Part shown: piece after piece, positions 10,219-19,846 of the stretch
How the letters are laid out: each line of letters opens with the position of its first letter
Position numbering within the stretch: the stretch's first letter is position 1
Assembly (NCBI GenBank): GCA_025458005.1
Contig: JALOTG010000002.1
Location: forward strand, 1 to 42,590
Length of the DNA: 42,590 bases
DNA from: Thiobacillaceae bacterium
GTDB lineage: Bacteria > Pseudomonadota > Gammaproteobacteria > Burkholderiales > Thiobacillaceae
Reading direction: 5' to 3'
The notes under the pieces: model-generated
What the model was told of the DNA's origin: nothing
Seen by the model: only the letters and a program-made list of their open reading frames with translations
Database searches by the model: none
Translations under genes and position numbers: made by a program

Positions 10219-10264
10219 AGTAGCAGATACGGCCCGGTCGGCCATCGCAAGGAGAGAGGTGATC

Positions 10265-12184
10265 ATGAGCCTGTTCAACCAGTACATCGCCCGTTATCGC
10301 CGCGAGGAAGAGGAATACTCCCTCGAGGAATTCCTCAACATCTGCAAGACCGACCGCATGGCCTACGCCACGGCGGCGGAGCGCATGCTGGCCGCCATCG
10401 GCGAGCCGACTCTCGTCGACACCCGCCAGGATGCGCGCCTGTCGCGCATCTTCTCCAACAAGGTGATCAAGCTCTACCCCGCCTTCAAGGACTTCTACGG
10501 CATGGAGGAGACCATCGAGCAGATCGTCTCCTACTTCCGCCACGCCGCCCAGGGCCTGGAGGAGAAGAAGCAGATCCTCTACCTGCTGGGTCCCGTCGGT
10601 GGCGGCAAATCCTCGCTCGCCGAGAAACTGAAGCACCTCATGGAGCACGCCCCCTTCTACGCCATCAAGGGCTCGCCGGTGAACGATTCGCCCCTGGCCC
10701 TGTTCTCCGCCGACGAGGACGGCGACATCCTGGAGCAGGAGTACGGCATCCCGCGCCGCTATCTGAACAAGGTGCTGTCGCCCTGGGCGGTGAAGCGCCT
10801 GCATGAATACAACGGCGACATCACCAAGTTCCGCGTCATCAAGCGCTGGCCCTCGGTGCTGGGCCAGGTGGGCATCTCCAAGACCGAGCCGGGCGACGAG
10901 AACAACCAGGACATCTCCTCCCTGGTCGGCAAGGTGGACATCCGCAAGCTGGAGAAATACTCCCAGGACGACCCGGACGCCTACAGCTACTCGGGCGGCC
11001 TCTGCCTGGCCAACCAGGGCCTGATGGAGTTCGTGGAGATGTTCAAGGCGCCGATCAAGGTGCTGCATCCGCTCCTCACCGCCACCCAGGAAGGCAACTA
11101 CAAGGGCACCGAGGGCTTCGGCGCCATCCCCTTCGACGGCGTCGTGCTGGCGCACAGCAACGAGAGCGAGTGGACCGCCTTCCGCAACAACAAGAACAAC
11201 GAGGCCTTCCTCGACCGCATCTACATCGTCAAGGTGCCCTACTGCCTGCGCGTGTCCGACGAGGTGAAGATCTACGACAAGCTGCTCGCCAACAGTTCGC
11301 TCTCGGAGGCGCCCTGCGCGCCGGGCACCCTGGAGATGCTGGCCCAGTTCTCGGTGCTGACCCGCGTCAAGGAGCCGGAGAACTCCAGCATCTACTCCAA
11401 GATGCGCATCTACGACGGCGAGAACCTCAAGGACACCGACCCCAAGGCGAAAAGCTATCAGGAGTATCGGGATTTCGCCGGGGTCGACGAGGGCATGTCC
11501 GGCATCTCCACCCGCTTCGCCTTCAAGATCCTGTCCAGGGTGTTCAACTTCGACCACAGCGAGATCGCCGCCAACCCGGTGCACCTGCTCTACGTGCTGG
11601 AGCAGCAGATCGAGCAGGAGCAGTTCCCGCCCGAGGTGGAGAGCCGCTACGTCGCCTACCTGAAGGAGTACCTGGCGCCGCGCTACGCGGAGTTCATCGA
11701 GAAGGAGCTGCAGACCGCCTACCTGGAGTCCTACTCGGAATACGGCCAGAACATCTTCGACCGCTACGTGACCTACGCCGACATGTGGATCCAGGACCAG
11801 GAGTTCCGCGACCCCGACACCGGCGAGATCCTCGACCGCGCGCAGCTCAACGCCGAGCTGGAGAAGATCGAGAAGCCGGCCGGCATTGCCAACCCGAAGG
11901 ACTTCCGCCACGAGGTGGTCAACTTCGTGCTGCGCGCCCGGGCGCAAAACCACGGCAGGAACCCGGCCTGGACCAGCTACGAGAAGCTGCGCGCGGTGAT
12001 CGAGAAGCGCATGTTCTCCAGCACCGAGGACCTGCTGCCGGTGATCTCGTTCAACGCCAAGGCCTCCAGCGACGAGCAGAAGAAGCACCACGAGTTCGTC
12101 CAGCGCATGGTGGCCAAGGGCTACACCGACAAGCAGGTGCGCCTGCTGGCCGAGTGGTACCTGCGCGCGAGGAAGGCGTCGTGA
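10265..12184 (+). CDS. prkA: PrkA-family serine protein kinase (YeaG-like)
   Basis: MSLFNQYIARYRREEEEYSLEEFLNICKTDRMAYATAAERMLAAIGEP...QILYLLGPVGGGKSSLAEKLKHLME...EGLIEFVEMFKAPIKVLHPLLTATQEGNYKGTE-like region. RBS AAGGAGAGAGG upstream. Confidence 0.96.
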   Translation: MSLFNQYIARYRREEEEYSLEEFLNICKTDRMAYATAAERMLAAIGEPTLVDTRQDARLSRIFSNKVIKLYPAFKDFYGMEETIEQIVSYFRHAAQGLEEKKQILYLLGPVGGGKSSLAEKLKHLMEHAPFYAIKGSPVNDSPLALFSADEDGDILEQEYGIPRRYLNKVLSPWAVKRLHEYNGDITKFRVIKRWPSVLGQVGISKTEPGDENNQDISSLVGKVDIRKLEKYSQDDPDAYSYSGGLCLANQGLMEFVEMFKAPIKVLHPLLTATQEGNYKGTEGFGAIPFDGVVLAHSNESEWTAFRNNKNNEAFLDRIYIVKVPYCLRVSDEVKIYDKLLANSSLSEAPCAPGTLEMLAQFSVLTRVKEPENSSIYSKMRIYDGENLKDTDPKAKSYQEYRDFAGVDEGMSGISTRFAFKILSRVFNFDHSEIAANPVHLLYVLEQQIEQEQFPPEVESRYVAYLKEYLAPRYAEFIEKELQTAYLESYSEYGQNIFDRYVTYADMWIQDQEFRDPDTGEILDRAQLNAELEKIEKPAGIANPKDFRHEVVNFVLRARAQNHGRNPAWTSYEKLRAVIEKRMFSSTEDLLPVISFNAKASSDEQKKHHEFVQRMVAKGYTDKQVRLLAEWYLRARKAS

Positions 12185-12226
12185 GCGTCCAGCCAGCGTG
12201 CGCCGCGCTCCGAGGCACATGAGGCC

Positions 12227-13489
12227 ATGAGCCAGTTCGTCGACCGCCGCCTCTCGGGCAAGAACCGCAGCGCCGTCAACCGGCAGCGCTTCCTGCGCCG
12301 CTTCAAGGGCCAGATCCGCAAGGCGGTGACGGAGGCGGTGTCGGGCCGCAAGGTGGCCGACCTGGAACGCGGCGAGAAGATCTCCATCCCGTCCAAGGAC
12401 CTCAGCGAGCCGGTGTTCCACCACGGACCGGGCGGCAGGCGCTCGATCGTCCATCCGGGCAACCGCGAGTTCGTCACCGGCGACCGGGTGGACCGCCCGG
12501 ACGGCGGCTCCGGCCAGGGCGGCGGGGGCGGCTCGCCGGACGGCGAGGGCATGGACGAGTTCGTCTTCGAGCTGTCCAGGGAAGAGTTCATGAACTACTT
12601 CTTCGAGGACCTGGCCCTGCCGGACCTGGTGAAGAAGCAGCTCACCGCCGTGCCCGAGGTGAAACGGGTGCGCGCCGGCTTCGTCAGCCAGGGCAACCCG
12701 TCCAACCTGCACGTGGTGCGCTCCATGAAGCAGGCCATCGGCCGGCGCCTGGCCATGGCGGCCGGCCCGCGCGAGGCCCTGCGCGAGGCCGAGGAGGCCC
12801 TGGCCGAACTGGAGGCAAAGGGCGAAGGCGCGAGCCCCGAGGCCGACGAACTGCGCGAGGAGATCACCGCCCTCAGGGCACGGGTGGCCGCCGTCCCCTT
12901 CCTGGACACCTGGGACCTGCGCTACGCCAACCGCGCCGACAAGCCGCAGCCCTCCAGCCAGGCGGTGATGTTCTGCCTGATGGACGTGTCGGGCTCCATG
13001 GACGAGGCGCGCAAGGACATCGCCAAGCGCTTCTTCATGCTGCTCTACCTGTTCCTGACGCGCAGCTACGAGAAGATCGACCTGGTGTTCATCCGCCACC
13101 ACACGGTGGCCAAGGAGGTGGACGAGGAGGACTTCTTCGCCTCGCGCGAGACCGGCGGCACGGTGGTCTCCAGCGCCCTGGAGCTGATGCGCGACATCAT
13201 CCGCGAGCGCTACCCGAGCGCGGCCTGGAACATCTACGCCGCCCAGGCCTCCGACGGCGACAACTGGGAGGACGACTCGCCGCGCTGCCGGGAGCTGCTG
13301 CTCCAGGACCTGCTGCCCGCCGTGCAGTACTACGCCTACGTGGAGATCCAGGCCGAGCATCCGCAGAGCCTGTGGCACGAGTACGCGTACGTGAAGTCTG
13401 TCAGCCGCCAGTTCGCCATGCAGCGCATCCTCGGCTTGGAGGACATCTATCCCGTGTTCCGCGAACTGTTCAGGAAGAAGGCGGCATGA
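12227..13489 (+). CDS. yeaH: DUF444 / UPF0229 family protein (YeaH-like)
   Basis: MSQFVDRRLSGKNRSAVNRQRFLRRFKGQIRKAVTEAVSGRKV...AVMFCLMDVSGSMDEARKDIAKRFFMLLYLFLTRSYEKIDLVFIRHHT; DxSxS VWA-like motif. Confidence 0.95.
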   Translation: MSQFVDRRLSGKNRSAVNRQRFLRRFKGQIRKAVTEAVSGRKVADLERGEKISIPSKDLSEPVFHHGPGGRRSIVHPGNREFVTGDRVDRPDGGSGQGGGGGSPDGEGMDEFVFELSREEFMNYFFEDLALPDLVKKQLTAVPEVKRVRAGFVSQGNPSNLHVVRSMKQAIGRRLAMAAGPREALREAEEALAELEAKGEGASPEADELREEITALRARVAAVPFLDTWDLRYANRADKPQPSSQAVMFCLMDVSGSMDEARKDIAKRFFMLLYLFLTRSYEKIDLVFIRHHTVAKEVDEEDFFASRETGGTVVSSALELMRDIIRERYPSAAWNIYAAQASDGDNWEDDSPRCRELLLQDLLPAVQYYAYVEIQAEHPQSLWHEYAYVKSVSRQFAMQRILGLEDIYPVFRELFRKKAA

Positions 13490-15012
13490 TGGAAGAGACG
13501 ACCGACAGGCAGGCGGTCAAGGTGCGCCAATACCTCTCCGAGGGCTCCGAGTGGACCTTCGAACTGCTGCGCCTGTACGACCGCGAGATCGGCCGGGTGG
13601 CCGCCCACTACGGCCTGGACACCTATCCCAACCAGATCGAGGTGATCACCTCGGAGCAGATGATCGACGCCTACTCCTCGGTGGGCATGCCGGTGGGCTA
13701 CCACCACTGGAGCTTCGGCAAGCAGTTCATGTCCACCCAGAAGAACTACAAGCGGGGCCACATGGGCCTCGCCTACGAGATCGTCATCAACTCCAGCCCC
13801 TGCATCGCCTACCTCATGGAAGAGAACACCATGACCATGCAGGCGCTGGTGATCGCCCATGCCTCCTACGGCCACAACTCCTTCTTCAAGGGCAACTACC
13901 TGTTCCGCACCTGGACCGACGCCGAGGGCATCCTCGACTACCTGGTGTTCGCGCGCAACTTCGTCGCCGAGTGCGAGGAGCGCCACGGCGAGGAGGCGGT
14001 GGAGGAGATCCTGGACTCCTGCCACGCCCTGATGAACCATGGCGTCGACCGCTACAAGCGCCCGGCCCGGCTGTCCATGGCCAAGGAGCAGGCTCGCCAG
14101 CGCGAGCGCGAGGACTACCTGCAGTCCCAGGTCAACGACCTGTGGCGCACCGTACCGGTGAAGGAGGCGGCGGAGCAGGCCAGGAAGGAGCGGCGCTTCC
14201 CGCCCGAGCCCCAGGAGAACCTGCTCTACTTCATCGAGAAGAACGCCCCGCGCCTGGAGCCGTGGCAGCGCGAGCTGGTGAGGATCGTGCGCAAGATCGC
14301 CCAGTACTTCTACCCGCAGCGCCAGACCCAGGTGATGAACGAGGGCTGGGCGACCTTCTGGCACTACACCCTGCTCAACCACCTGTACGAGGAGGGGCGG
14401 CTCACCGACGGCTTCATGATGGAGTTCCTGCAGTCGCACACCAACGTCGTCTACCAGCCGCCCTACTACAGCCGCATGTACGGCGGCATCAACCCCTATG
14501 CCCTGGGCTTCGCCATGTTCCGCGACCTGCGCCGCATCTGCGAGCAGCCGACCGAGGAGGACCGCCGCTGGTTCCCGGAGATTGCCGGCACGGACTGGGT
14601 GAAGAGCCTTGACTTCGCCATGCGCAACTTCAAGGACGAGAGCTTCATCGCCCAGTACCTGTCGCCGCGGCTGATCCGCGAGATGAAGCTGTTCAACGTG
14701 GTGGACGACGACCAGGAGGAGCAACTGGAGATCGCCGCCATCCACGACGACGCCGGCTACCGGGCCATCCGCCAGCAGCTGGCCGACCAGTACAACCTCG
14801 GCAACCGGGAGCCCAACATCCAGGTGTGGAACGTGGACGTCTACGGCGACCGCTCGCTCACGTTGCGCCACGCCATGCACAATCGCCGTCCCCTGGGCGA
14901 ATCGACGCCGGAGATGCTGCGCCACATCGCCCGCCTGTGGGGCTACGACGTGCGCATCGAATCAGTGGACGAGACCGGCCGGGCGGAGCTGGCGGGGGAG
15001 TGCGAGGTGTAG
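13486..15012 (+). CDS. spoVR: SpoVR family protein (YcgB-like)
   Basis: WTFELLRLYDREIGRVAAHYGLDTYPNQIEVITSEQMIDAYSSVGMPVGYHHWSFGKQF...MNEGWATFWHYTLLNHLYEEG. ATG overlaps the yeaH stop. Confidence 0.95.
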   Translation: MMEETTDRQAVKVRQYLSEGSEWTFELLRLYDREIGRVAAHYGLDTYPNQIEVITSEQMIDAYSSVGMPVGYHHWSFGKQFMSTQKNYKRGHMGLAYEIVINSSPCIAYLMEENTMTMQALVIAHASYGHNSFFKGNYLFRTWTDAEGILDYLVFARNFVAECEERHGEEAVEEILDSCHALMNHGVDRYKRPARLSMAKEQARQREREDYLQSQVNDLWRTVPVKEAAEQARKERRFPPEPQENLLYFIEKNAPRLEPWQRELVRIVRKIAQYFYPQRQTQVMNEGWATFWHYTLLNHLYEEGRLTDGFMMEFLQSHTNVVYQPPYYSRMYGGINPYALGFAMFRDLRRICEQPTEEDRRWFPEIAGTDWVKSLDFAMRNFKDESFIAQYLSPRLIREMKLFNVVDDDQEEQLEIAAIHDDAGYRAIRQQLADQYNLGNREPNIQVWNVDVYGDRSLTLRHAMHNRRPLGESTPEMLRHIARLWGYDVRIESVDETGRAELAGECEV

Positions 15013-15155
15013 CCCAGCGCCAGCCCGGCCAGCCACCCTCGCCGGGGACGTCCCGGAGACTGCGGCGGCCAGGGCGCTATAACTGGGCGATGGCGTTCTG
15101 ATTCTTTCCCTGTTTCGAGGGCGGTTGAGCGGTTGAGGTCGGGGTTGCGCGGCGT

Positions 15156-18095
15156 TCAGGCACCCAGGTCACGCGAAGTGCCCGCGCGGAGCGGGCGCCG
15201 ACCGGCGGCGAATCCGACCAGACCGAGACCGGCCAGGAGCAGTGCCCAGGTCCGCGGCTCGGGCACCGGGGCCAGGTACAGGTTGTTGCCGCCCTGGGCG
15301 ACGCGATAGCCGGCCAACCCGGCATCGAAATCGAAGCTGGCGGTCTCCAGGCCGGTGATGCCGCCCGAGGCGATCAGGAAGCTCAGGCCGCCGCCATCCA
15401 GCGGCCGGCTGGCGTCCAGCAGGACGAAGCGAAAATGGGCGCCGGCCAACTCGACCTGCCCGCCCACCTGGATGAAATCACCGCCCTGCGGCCCGCCGAG
15501 TTCCACCAGGATCTCGCCGCGGGCCAGGAAATCGCCATCCACCGTCAGCCGGCCCGGCGAGTTGCCGGCACTGAAGCTTGCCCCGTCGGCCACCGTCAGG
15601 TTGCCGCCCACCCGGCCCTTGGCTTCGAACCAGGCGCCCGACAGCACCTCCACGTCGCCGGCGAAGCTGCCATCGACCACCATGCCGCCCCCTTCCACAC
15701 GGGTGGGTCCGATGTAGCCGTGCTCGCCGGCGAGGAACAGCACGCCCTCGCCCAGCTTGGTGACGCCGCCCGGCCCGTCGATGCGGCCGTTCAGGATGAT
15801 GTCGTGGCCGTTGCTGTCGAAGCGGGCGCCTGCCTCGCCGAGCGCCACATGACGGTTGAGGGTGAGCCGGTCGAGGGCCTGCAGGGTGCCGCCGGCGATC
15901 AATAGCCCCGACTGGGGTCCGCCCAGGTTCTCGTCCCGGGCAACGCGCAGGGTGTTGCCGAAGGCGGTGCCGCCTGTGTGGGTGTTGGCGCCGGCGAGGG
16001 TCAGGGCGCCGGGTCCGTAGCTCAACAGGCTGCCGCCGCCGCTGACCCGGCCGGCATAGGTGCCGTCCGCCACCTGGTAGAAGGCCAGACCGGCGTGGGT
16101 CTCGATGTCGCCGGGCAGGCTGGCGGTGTTGCCGATCAGCACGCCCTGTTCCACCACGGTGCCGCCGGTGTGCGTGTTGCGGCCGCGCAGCCAGAGGACG
16201 CCATCGCCGGACTTGACGACCCGCCCGCTGCCCTCGATGTCGCCGGACCAGGCGGCGATGCCGTCCAGGCCGCCGCCCTGATCGAAGACCAGGGTGGCCT
16301 GGTTGACGACCCGTTGGCCCAGGGCCTGGGGCGCCCCCCTCAGGGTGCCGGCGAGGACGAGGGTGGGACCGTCGTAGTCGTTGCTCCCGTACAGGGCCTG
16401 CTCGCCAGTGCCCACCTTGGTGATGCCGCCGGCGCCGGAGAGGGTGCCGAAAAAGCTGGAGCTGTCGCCATCCGCGCCGAGGACCATGCCCGCGCTGCCC
16501 AGCAGGACCCTGCCCGAGCCCTCCAGGCGCCGGATCGTGCGGGCGGCATCCGTCTCCGCGAGGTCCAGCACGCCGTCCACCGTCACGCGCTGGGCGGCGT
16601 CCAGGCTGCCGGCGCCGGACAGCTTGATGCCGCCCGCGGCCACCGTGACCTCCCCGCCGAAGCCGTTTGCCGCCCGCAGGGCCAGGGTGCCCTCGCCCGT
16701 CTTGGTGAGATGGCCGCCGCCGGCGATATGCCCGAGCCAGACCACATCGTGGCCGTCGCTGTCCAGGTTGCCGACGCCGTCCACGCGCAGGGCCTGGGTG
16801 GCATGCATCGGCGCCAGCATGCGCAGCGTGCCGGCATCCAGCCGCACCTGACCCGAGCCCATGCTGGCGGCCTGGCCCACGCCCAGGGTGGTGTTCACCA
16901 CGTTCAGGCCGCCGGAGAAGCTGTTGGCGCCGGTGAGGGCATAGGCCTCGCCGCGCACCGTGACGGCGCCCGCGCCGTCGAGGGCGCCGGCGAAGGAGGT
17001 ATCCACCCAGTCGTATTCGTTGTCGATGTCCAGGGTCAGTCCGCGCTCGCCCAGCAACACCCGGCCTTCCCCTTCCAGGCGGCGCAACACCGGTTCGACC
17101 CCTACCCCGGTCAGGTCCAGCGTGCCCTGCGCCGCCACGAGCAGACGACCCTCGCCGGGTAGCCCGCCCGCCTCCGCCAGGGCGAGGGTGCCCTCGGCCA
17201 CCGTGGTGCCGCCCGTGTGCCGTTGCGCCGCCGTGAGGGTCAGGACCCCCGCGCCGGTCTTGCGCAGGGCGCCGCCGCCGCTGATCTGGTGGCGATAGAC
17301 GCCGTCAGCCTGCTGGTGGAACTCGACCAGCCCCCGGTTGACGATGGCGGTGTCGAGGCTGGCGGCGTCGCCCTTCAGGATCCCGGCGCGCACCTCCGGC
17401 ACGGCGTTCCAGACGTTGGCGCCGGTCAGCCAGAGGGTGCCTTCGCCTTCCTTGTGGAGTTTCTGGTGGGACGTCACCACGCCGGTGATCTTCAGCATGT
17501 GCCAGTCGGTGTCGATGTAGCCGGGTCCCCCGTCGTAAGGGCGCGAAGGGGCGGAGACTCCGCTGGGATTGCCATCCCCGTCCATGAGAATCGGCGCGGC
17601 GAACTGTTCGGATGGCCGATAGTCGGGGCCGTAGGCCGGGTTGCCGATGACGAAGTCGCGCCCGCTGGCGAAGCTGCCCGTCAGCATCAGGCGGGTGTGG
17701 GCCAGCAGGGCCGGCTCGCCCAGCGGGGACAGGTCGGCATCGCTGCCCACCCAGTATTCCTCCGGCGGGGCGGCGAAGTAATCCCAGTCCACCAGGGGGG
17801 GCGTGGTAATGATCACGCCACTCCAGTTGCCGCCACCACCGATGACGACCCCGCCGGAACCGCAAAACCAGCACGGTCCCGGCGGCGTGATGAGGGGCAG
17901 TTCCCGCAGCAGGGGCTTGAGTCCCGCCAGGGCGGCGGCCAGCTTGTCCGGGGTGGCCGGGCCGGCGTAGGCGCCGGTCACCGCCGGGCTGGTCGGGTCG
18001 AAGCCGTCCAGGGCCTGGGCTGGCACGGACGGCAGGCAGGCCGCCAGCGCGGCGGCGAGGGCGGTGGCCCGGAATCTGAGGGGCATTTCGCGCAT
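15156..18095 (-). CDS. Large secreted protein with autotransporter-type beta-strand repeats and a C-terminal PEP-CTERM sorting signal
   Basis: N-terminal signal peptide (MREMPLRFRATALAAALAACLPSVPAQA). Several repeats of the form GxGxLxLxGxNxHTGGTxVxxGxL. C-terminus VPEPRTWALLLAGLGLVGFAAGRRPLRAG is a PEP-CTERM motif. Confidence 0.93.
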   Translation of the reverse strand: MREMPLRFRATALAAALAACLPSVPAQALDGFDPTSPAVTGAYAGPATPDKLAAALAGLKPLLRELPLITPPGPCWFCGSGGVVIGGGGNWSGVIITTPPLVDWDYFAAPPEEYWVGSDADLSPLGEPALLAHTRLMLTGSFASGRDFVIGNPAYGPDYRPSEQFAAPILMDGDGNPSGVSAPSRPYDGGPGYIDTDWHMLKITGVVTSHQKLHKEGEGTLWLTGANVWNAVPEVRAGILKGDAASLDTAIVNRGLVEFHQQADGVYRHQISGGGALRKTGAGVLTLTAAQRHTGGTTVAEGTLALAEAGGLPGEGRLLVAAQGTLDLTGVGVEPVLRRLEGEGRVLLGERGLTLDIDNEYDWVDTSFAGALDGAGAVTVRGEAYALTGANSFSGGLNVVNTTLGVGQAASMGSGQVRLDAGTLRMLAPMHATQALRVDGVGNLDSDGHDVVWLGHIAGGGHLTKTGEGTLALRAANGFGGEVTVAAGGIKLSGAGSLDAAQRVTVDGVLDLAETDAARTIRRLEGSGRVLLGSAGMVLGADGDSSSFFGTLSGAGGITKVGTGEQALYGSNDYDGPTLVLAGTLRGAPQALGQRVVNQATLVFDQGGGLDGIAAWSGDIEGSGRVVKSGDGVLWLRGRNTHTGGTVVEQGVLIGNTASLPGDIETHAGLAFYQVADGTYAGRVSGGGSLLSYGPGALTLAGANTHTGGTAFGNTLRVARDENLGGPQSGLLIAGGTLQALDRLTLNRHVALGEAGARFDSNGHDIILNGRIDGPGGVTKLGEGVLFLAGEHGYIGPTRVEGGGMVVDGSFAGDVEVLSGAWFEAKGRVGGNLTVADGASFSAGNSPGRLTVDGDFLARGEILVELGGPQGGDFIQVGGQVELAGAHFRFVLLDASRPLDGGGLSFLIASGGITGLETASFDFDAGLAGYRVAQGGNNLYLAPVPEPRTWALLLAGLGLVGFAAGRRPLRAGTSRDLGA

Positions 18096-18190
18096 GTGTC
18101 TCTCCCGGTTCGTTGTTCAGATTTTTGTGTATGTGGGCTCCCCGGCCTGGCGGCGCGCCAAGACCTGTCCGATTGCCCAATGCACAACCA

Positions 18191-18206
18191 AGCAAGCGTC
18201 ATGCCT
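18191..18206 (-). promoter_or_regulatory. Candidate sigma-54 promoter for the PEP-CTERM gene
   Basis: Minus strand AGGCATGACGCTTGCT compared with TGGCACGNNNNTTGCW: GG and GC invariant positions present with correct spacing, two mismatches. Confidence 0.5.
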
Positions 18207-18258
18207 GTGCGCAACTGATTGAATCGAAAAGGGGCTCATGCCCCATCGCGGCCGCGAG

Positions 18259-18275
18259 TGTAAAAAATACCGACA
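18259..18275 (-). promoter_or_regulatory. Candidate upstream regulatory motif TGTCGGTATTTTTTACA (TGT-N11-ACA)
   Basis: AT-rich motif in otherwise GC-rich DNA, about 53-70 bp upstream of the candidate -24 element. Confidence 0.4.
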
Positions 18276-18381
18276 GCCCATCCTGGGGGACGCTGGGAGA
18301 TGTCTTGCCGGAAGATCCTGGCTGGCCAAGGGGTCGGCCTTGGGCTCGCTCAGCCCGGGCGTGCAGCGTGAAATATCCCTG

Positions 18382-19131
18382 CTAGAGCTTATAGCCGGTG
18401 TGCAAGGCCACCACGCCGAGGGTGAGGTTGAAGTAGTCCACTTTCGAGAATCCCGCCTGCTCCAGCATCCCTTTCAGGGTCTCCTGGTCGGGGTGCATGC
18501 GGATGGACTCGGCCAGGTAGCGGTAGCTCTCGGCGTCCTTGGCCACCAGCTGCCCGAGGCGCGGCAGGATCCGGAAGGAATAGGCGTCGTAGAGGGGCGC
18601 CAGGGGCCTGGCCACCTTGGAGAACTCCAGCACCAGCAGCTTGCCGCCGGGCCGCAGCACGCGGTGCATCTCCGCGAGCGCCGCGTCCTTGTGGGTCATG
18701 TTGCGCAGGCCGAAGGCGACGGTGACCCGGTCGAAGTAGTCGGCCGGGAAGGGGATGTGCTCGGCGTCGCACTGGGCGCAGGGCAGCAGGCGCCCCTCGT
18801 CGAGCATGCGGTCGCGCCCGACCGCCAGCATGGAGCCGTTGATGTCGGTGAGCCAGACCTCGCCGGTCGGTCCCACGCCGTCGGCCAGCAGCCGGGCGAT
18901 GTCGCCGGTGCCGCCGGCGATGTCCAGGCACCTCATGCCGGGCCGCAGGGCGGCCTGGCCGGCGAGGAAGTGCTTCCATACGCGGTGCAGCCCCATGGAC
19001 ATGAGGTCGTTCATGACGTCGTAGCGCTCGGCCACGGAGTGGAACACCTCGGCCACGCGGCCGGCCTTTTCCGCCTCGGCGACGGTCTGGTAGCCGAAGT
19101 GGGTGGTCTTGTCGGAGGCGGGGTCGGTCAT
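18382..19131 (-). CDS. ubiE: Ubiquinone/menaquinone biosynthesis C-methyltransferase
   Basis: [46 protein letters not shown]...[13 protein letters not shown]...[35 protein letters not shown]. Confidence 0.96.
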   Translation of the reverse strand: MTDPASDKTTHFGYQTVAEAEKAGRVAEVFHSVAERYDVMNDLMSMGLHRVWKHFLAGQAALRPGMRCLDIAGGTGDIARLLADGVGPTGEVWLTDINGSMLAVGRDRMLDEGRLLPCAQCDAEHIPFPADYFDRVTVAFGLRNMTHKDAALAEMHRVLRPGGKLLVLEFSKVARPLAPLYDAYSFRILPRLGQLVAKDAESYRYLAESIRMHPDQETLKGMLEQAGFSKVDYFNLTLGVVALHTGYKL

Positions 19132-19153
19132 GGTCTGCTCGGCGGCGGCGGCG

Positions 19154-19423
19154 TCACTTGCCGGGCACGTAGCCCTGCGGCGCGCCGACGCCTTCGCCGA
19201 AGAAGTACTTCTCGGCCTGCTCCATCAGGTACTTGCGGTGCTGGGCGTCGGCCAGGTTGAGGCGGTTCTCGTTGATGATCATGGTCTGCAGCCGGATCCA
19301 GCCCTGCCAGGCCTCCTTGGAGACACCCTCGAAGATCCGCTTGCCCAGATCGCCGGGATAGGGCGGAAAGTCCATGCCTTCGGCCTCGCGGCCCAGTTTG
19401 ATGCATTGCACCATGCGCGCCAT
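19154..19423 (-). CDS. yggX: Probable Fe(2+)-trafficking protein YggX
   Basis: [78 protein letters not shown]. Confidence 0.96.
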   Translation of the reverse strand: MARMVQCIKLGREAEGMDFPPYPGDLGKRIFEGVSKEAWQGWIRLQTMIINENRLNLADAQHRKYLMEQAEKYFFGEGVGAPQGYVPGK

Positions 19424-19483
19424 GGTCGGTACTCCTGAAAGATGGGTCGATGGGGTTGATGGTAGCCCAAGGGGGCCCTGGCG

Positions 19484-19834
19484 TCATCCGCCGGCGGCGG
19501 GGTCGGAGGGTTCCCCGCCAAGCCGCTTCTCCAGCCGCCGGGCGAACACCGTCATTTCCTTGGCGGCCTGGAGGTCCCCCCTGGCCTCGGCCGCGGCGAT
19601 GCCCTGCCGGTAGACCTCAAGCGACTCGGCGAGTTCGCCGGTCTCGGCCAGAGCCTTGCCGAGCAGCTTCCAGGCGGCCGAGTAGTTGGGATCCTGGCGC
19701 ACCGCCTCCCTGAGCTGGACCACCGCCTCGACGTGGCGCCCCAGCTTGGCGTATTCGTTGCCCAGGGAATAGCGCAGCAGGGCGTTGTCGCGCCCCTGGG
19801 CGAGCATCTTCTCGAAGGTTTCCAGCGCACTCAT
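19484..19834 (-). CDS. Small tetratricopeptide repeat protein
   Basis: ALLRYSLGNEYAKLGRHVEAVVQLREAVRQDPNYSAAWKLLGKALAETGELAESLEVYRQGIAAAEARGD is a TPR pattern. Confidence 0.88.
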   Translation of the reverse strand: MSALETFEKMLAQGRDNALLRYSLGNEYAKLGRHVEAVVQLREAVRQDPNYSAAWKLLGKALAETGELAESLEVYRQGIAAAEARGDLQAAKEMTVFARRLEKRLGGEPSDPAAGG

Positions 19835-19846
19835 CCCGTCTCCATT

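Noticed and set aside
10217-13378. 1053-aa minus-strand ORF antisense to prkA/yeaH
   Set aside because: Covers two clearly recognised sense genes; the antisense product has biased composition and no motif.
15978-17162. 394-aa plus-strand ORF inside the PEP-CTERM gene
   Set aside because: Antisense to a gene with a signal peptide, repeats and sorting motif; composition is artefactual.
15600-17300. CRISPR-like or satellite repeat array
   Set aside because: The repetition is at protein level (beta-strand repeats) with diverged DNA and no constant repeat/spacer lengths.
15156-18095. Classification as a classical type V autotransporter
   Set aside because: No C-terminal beta-barrel domain; the C-terminus is a PEP-CTERM signal.
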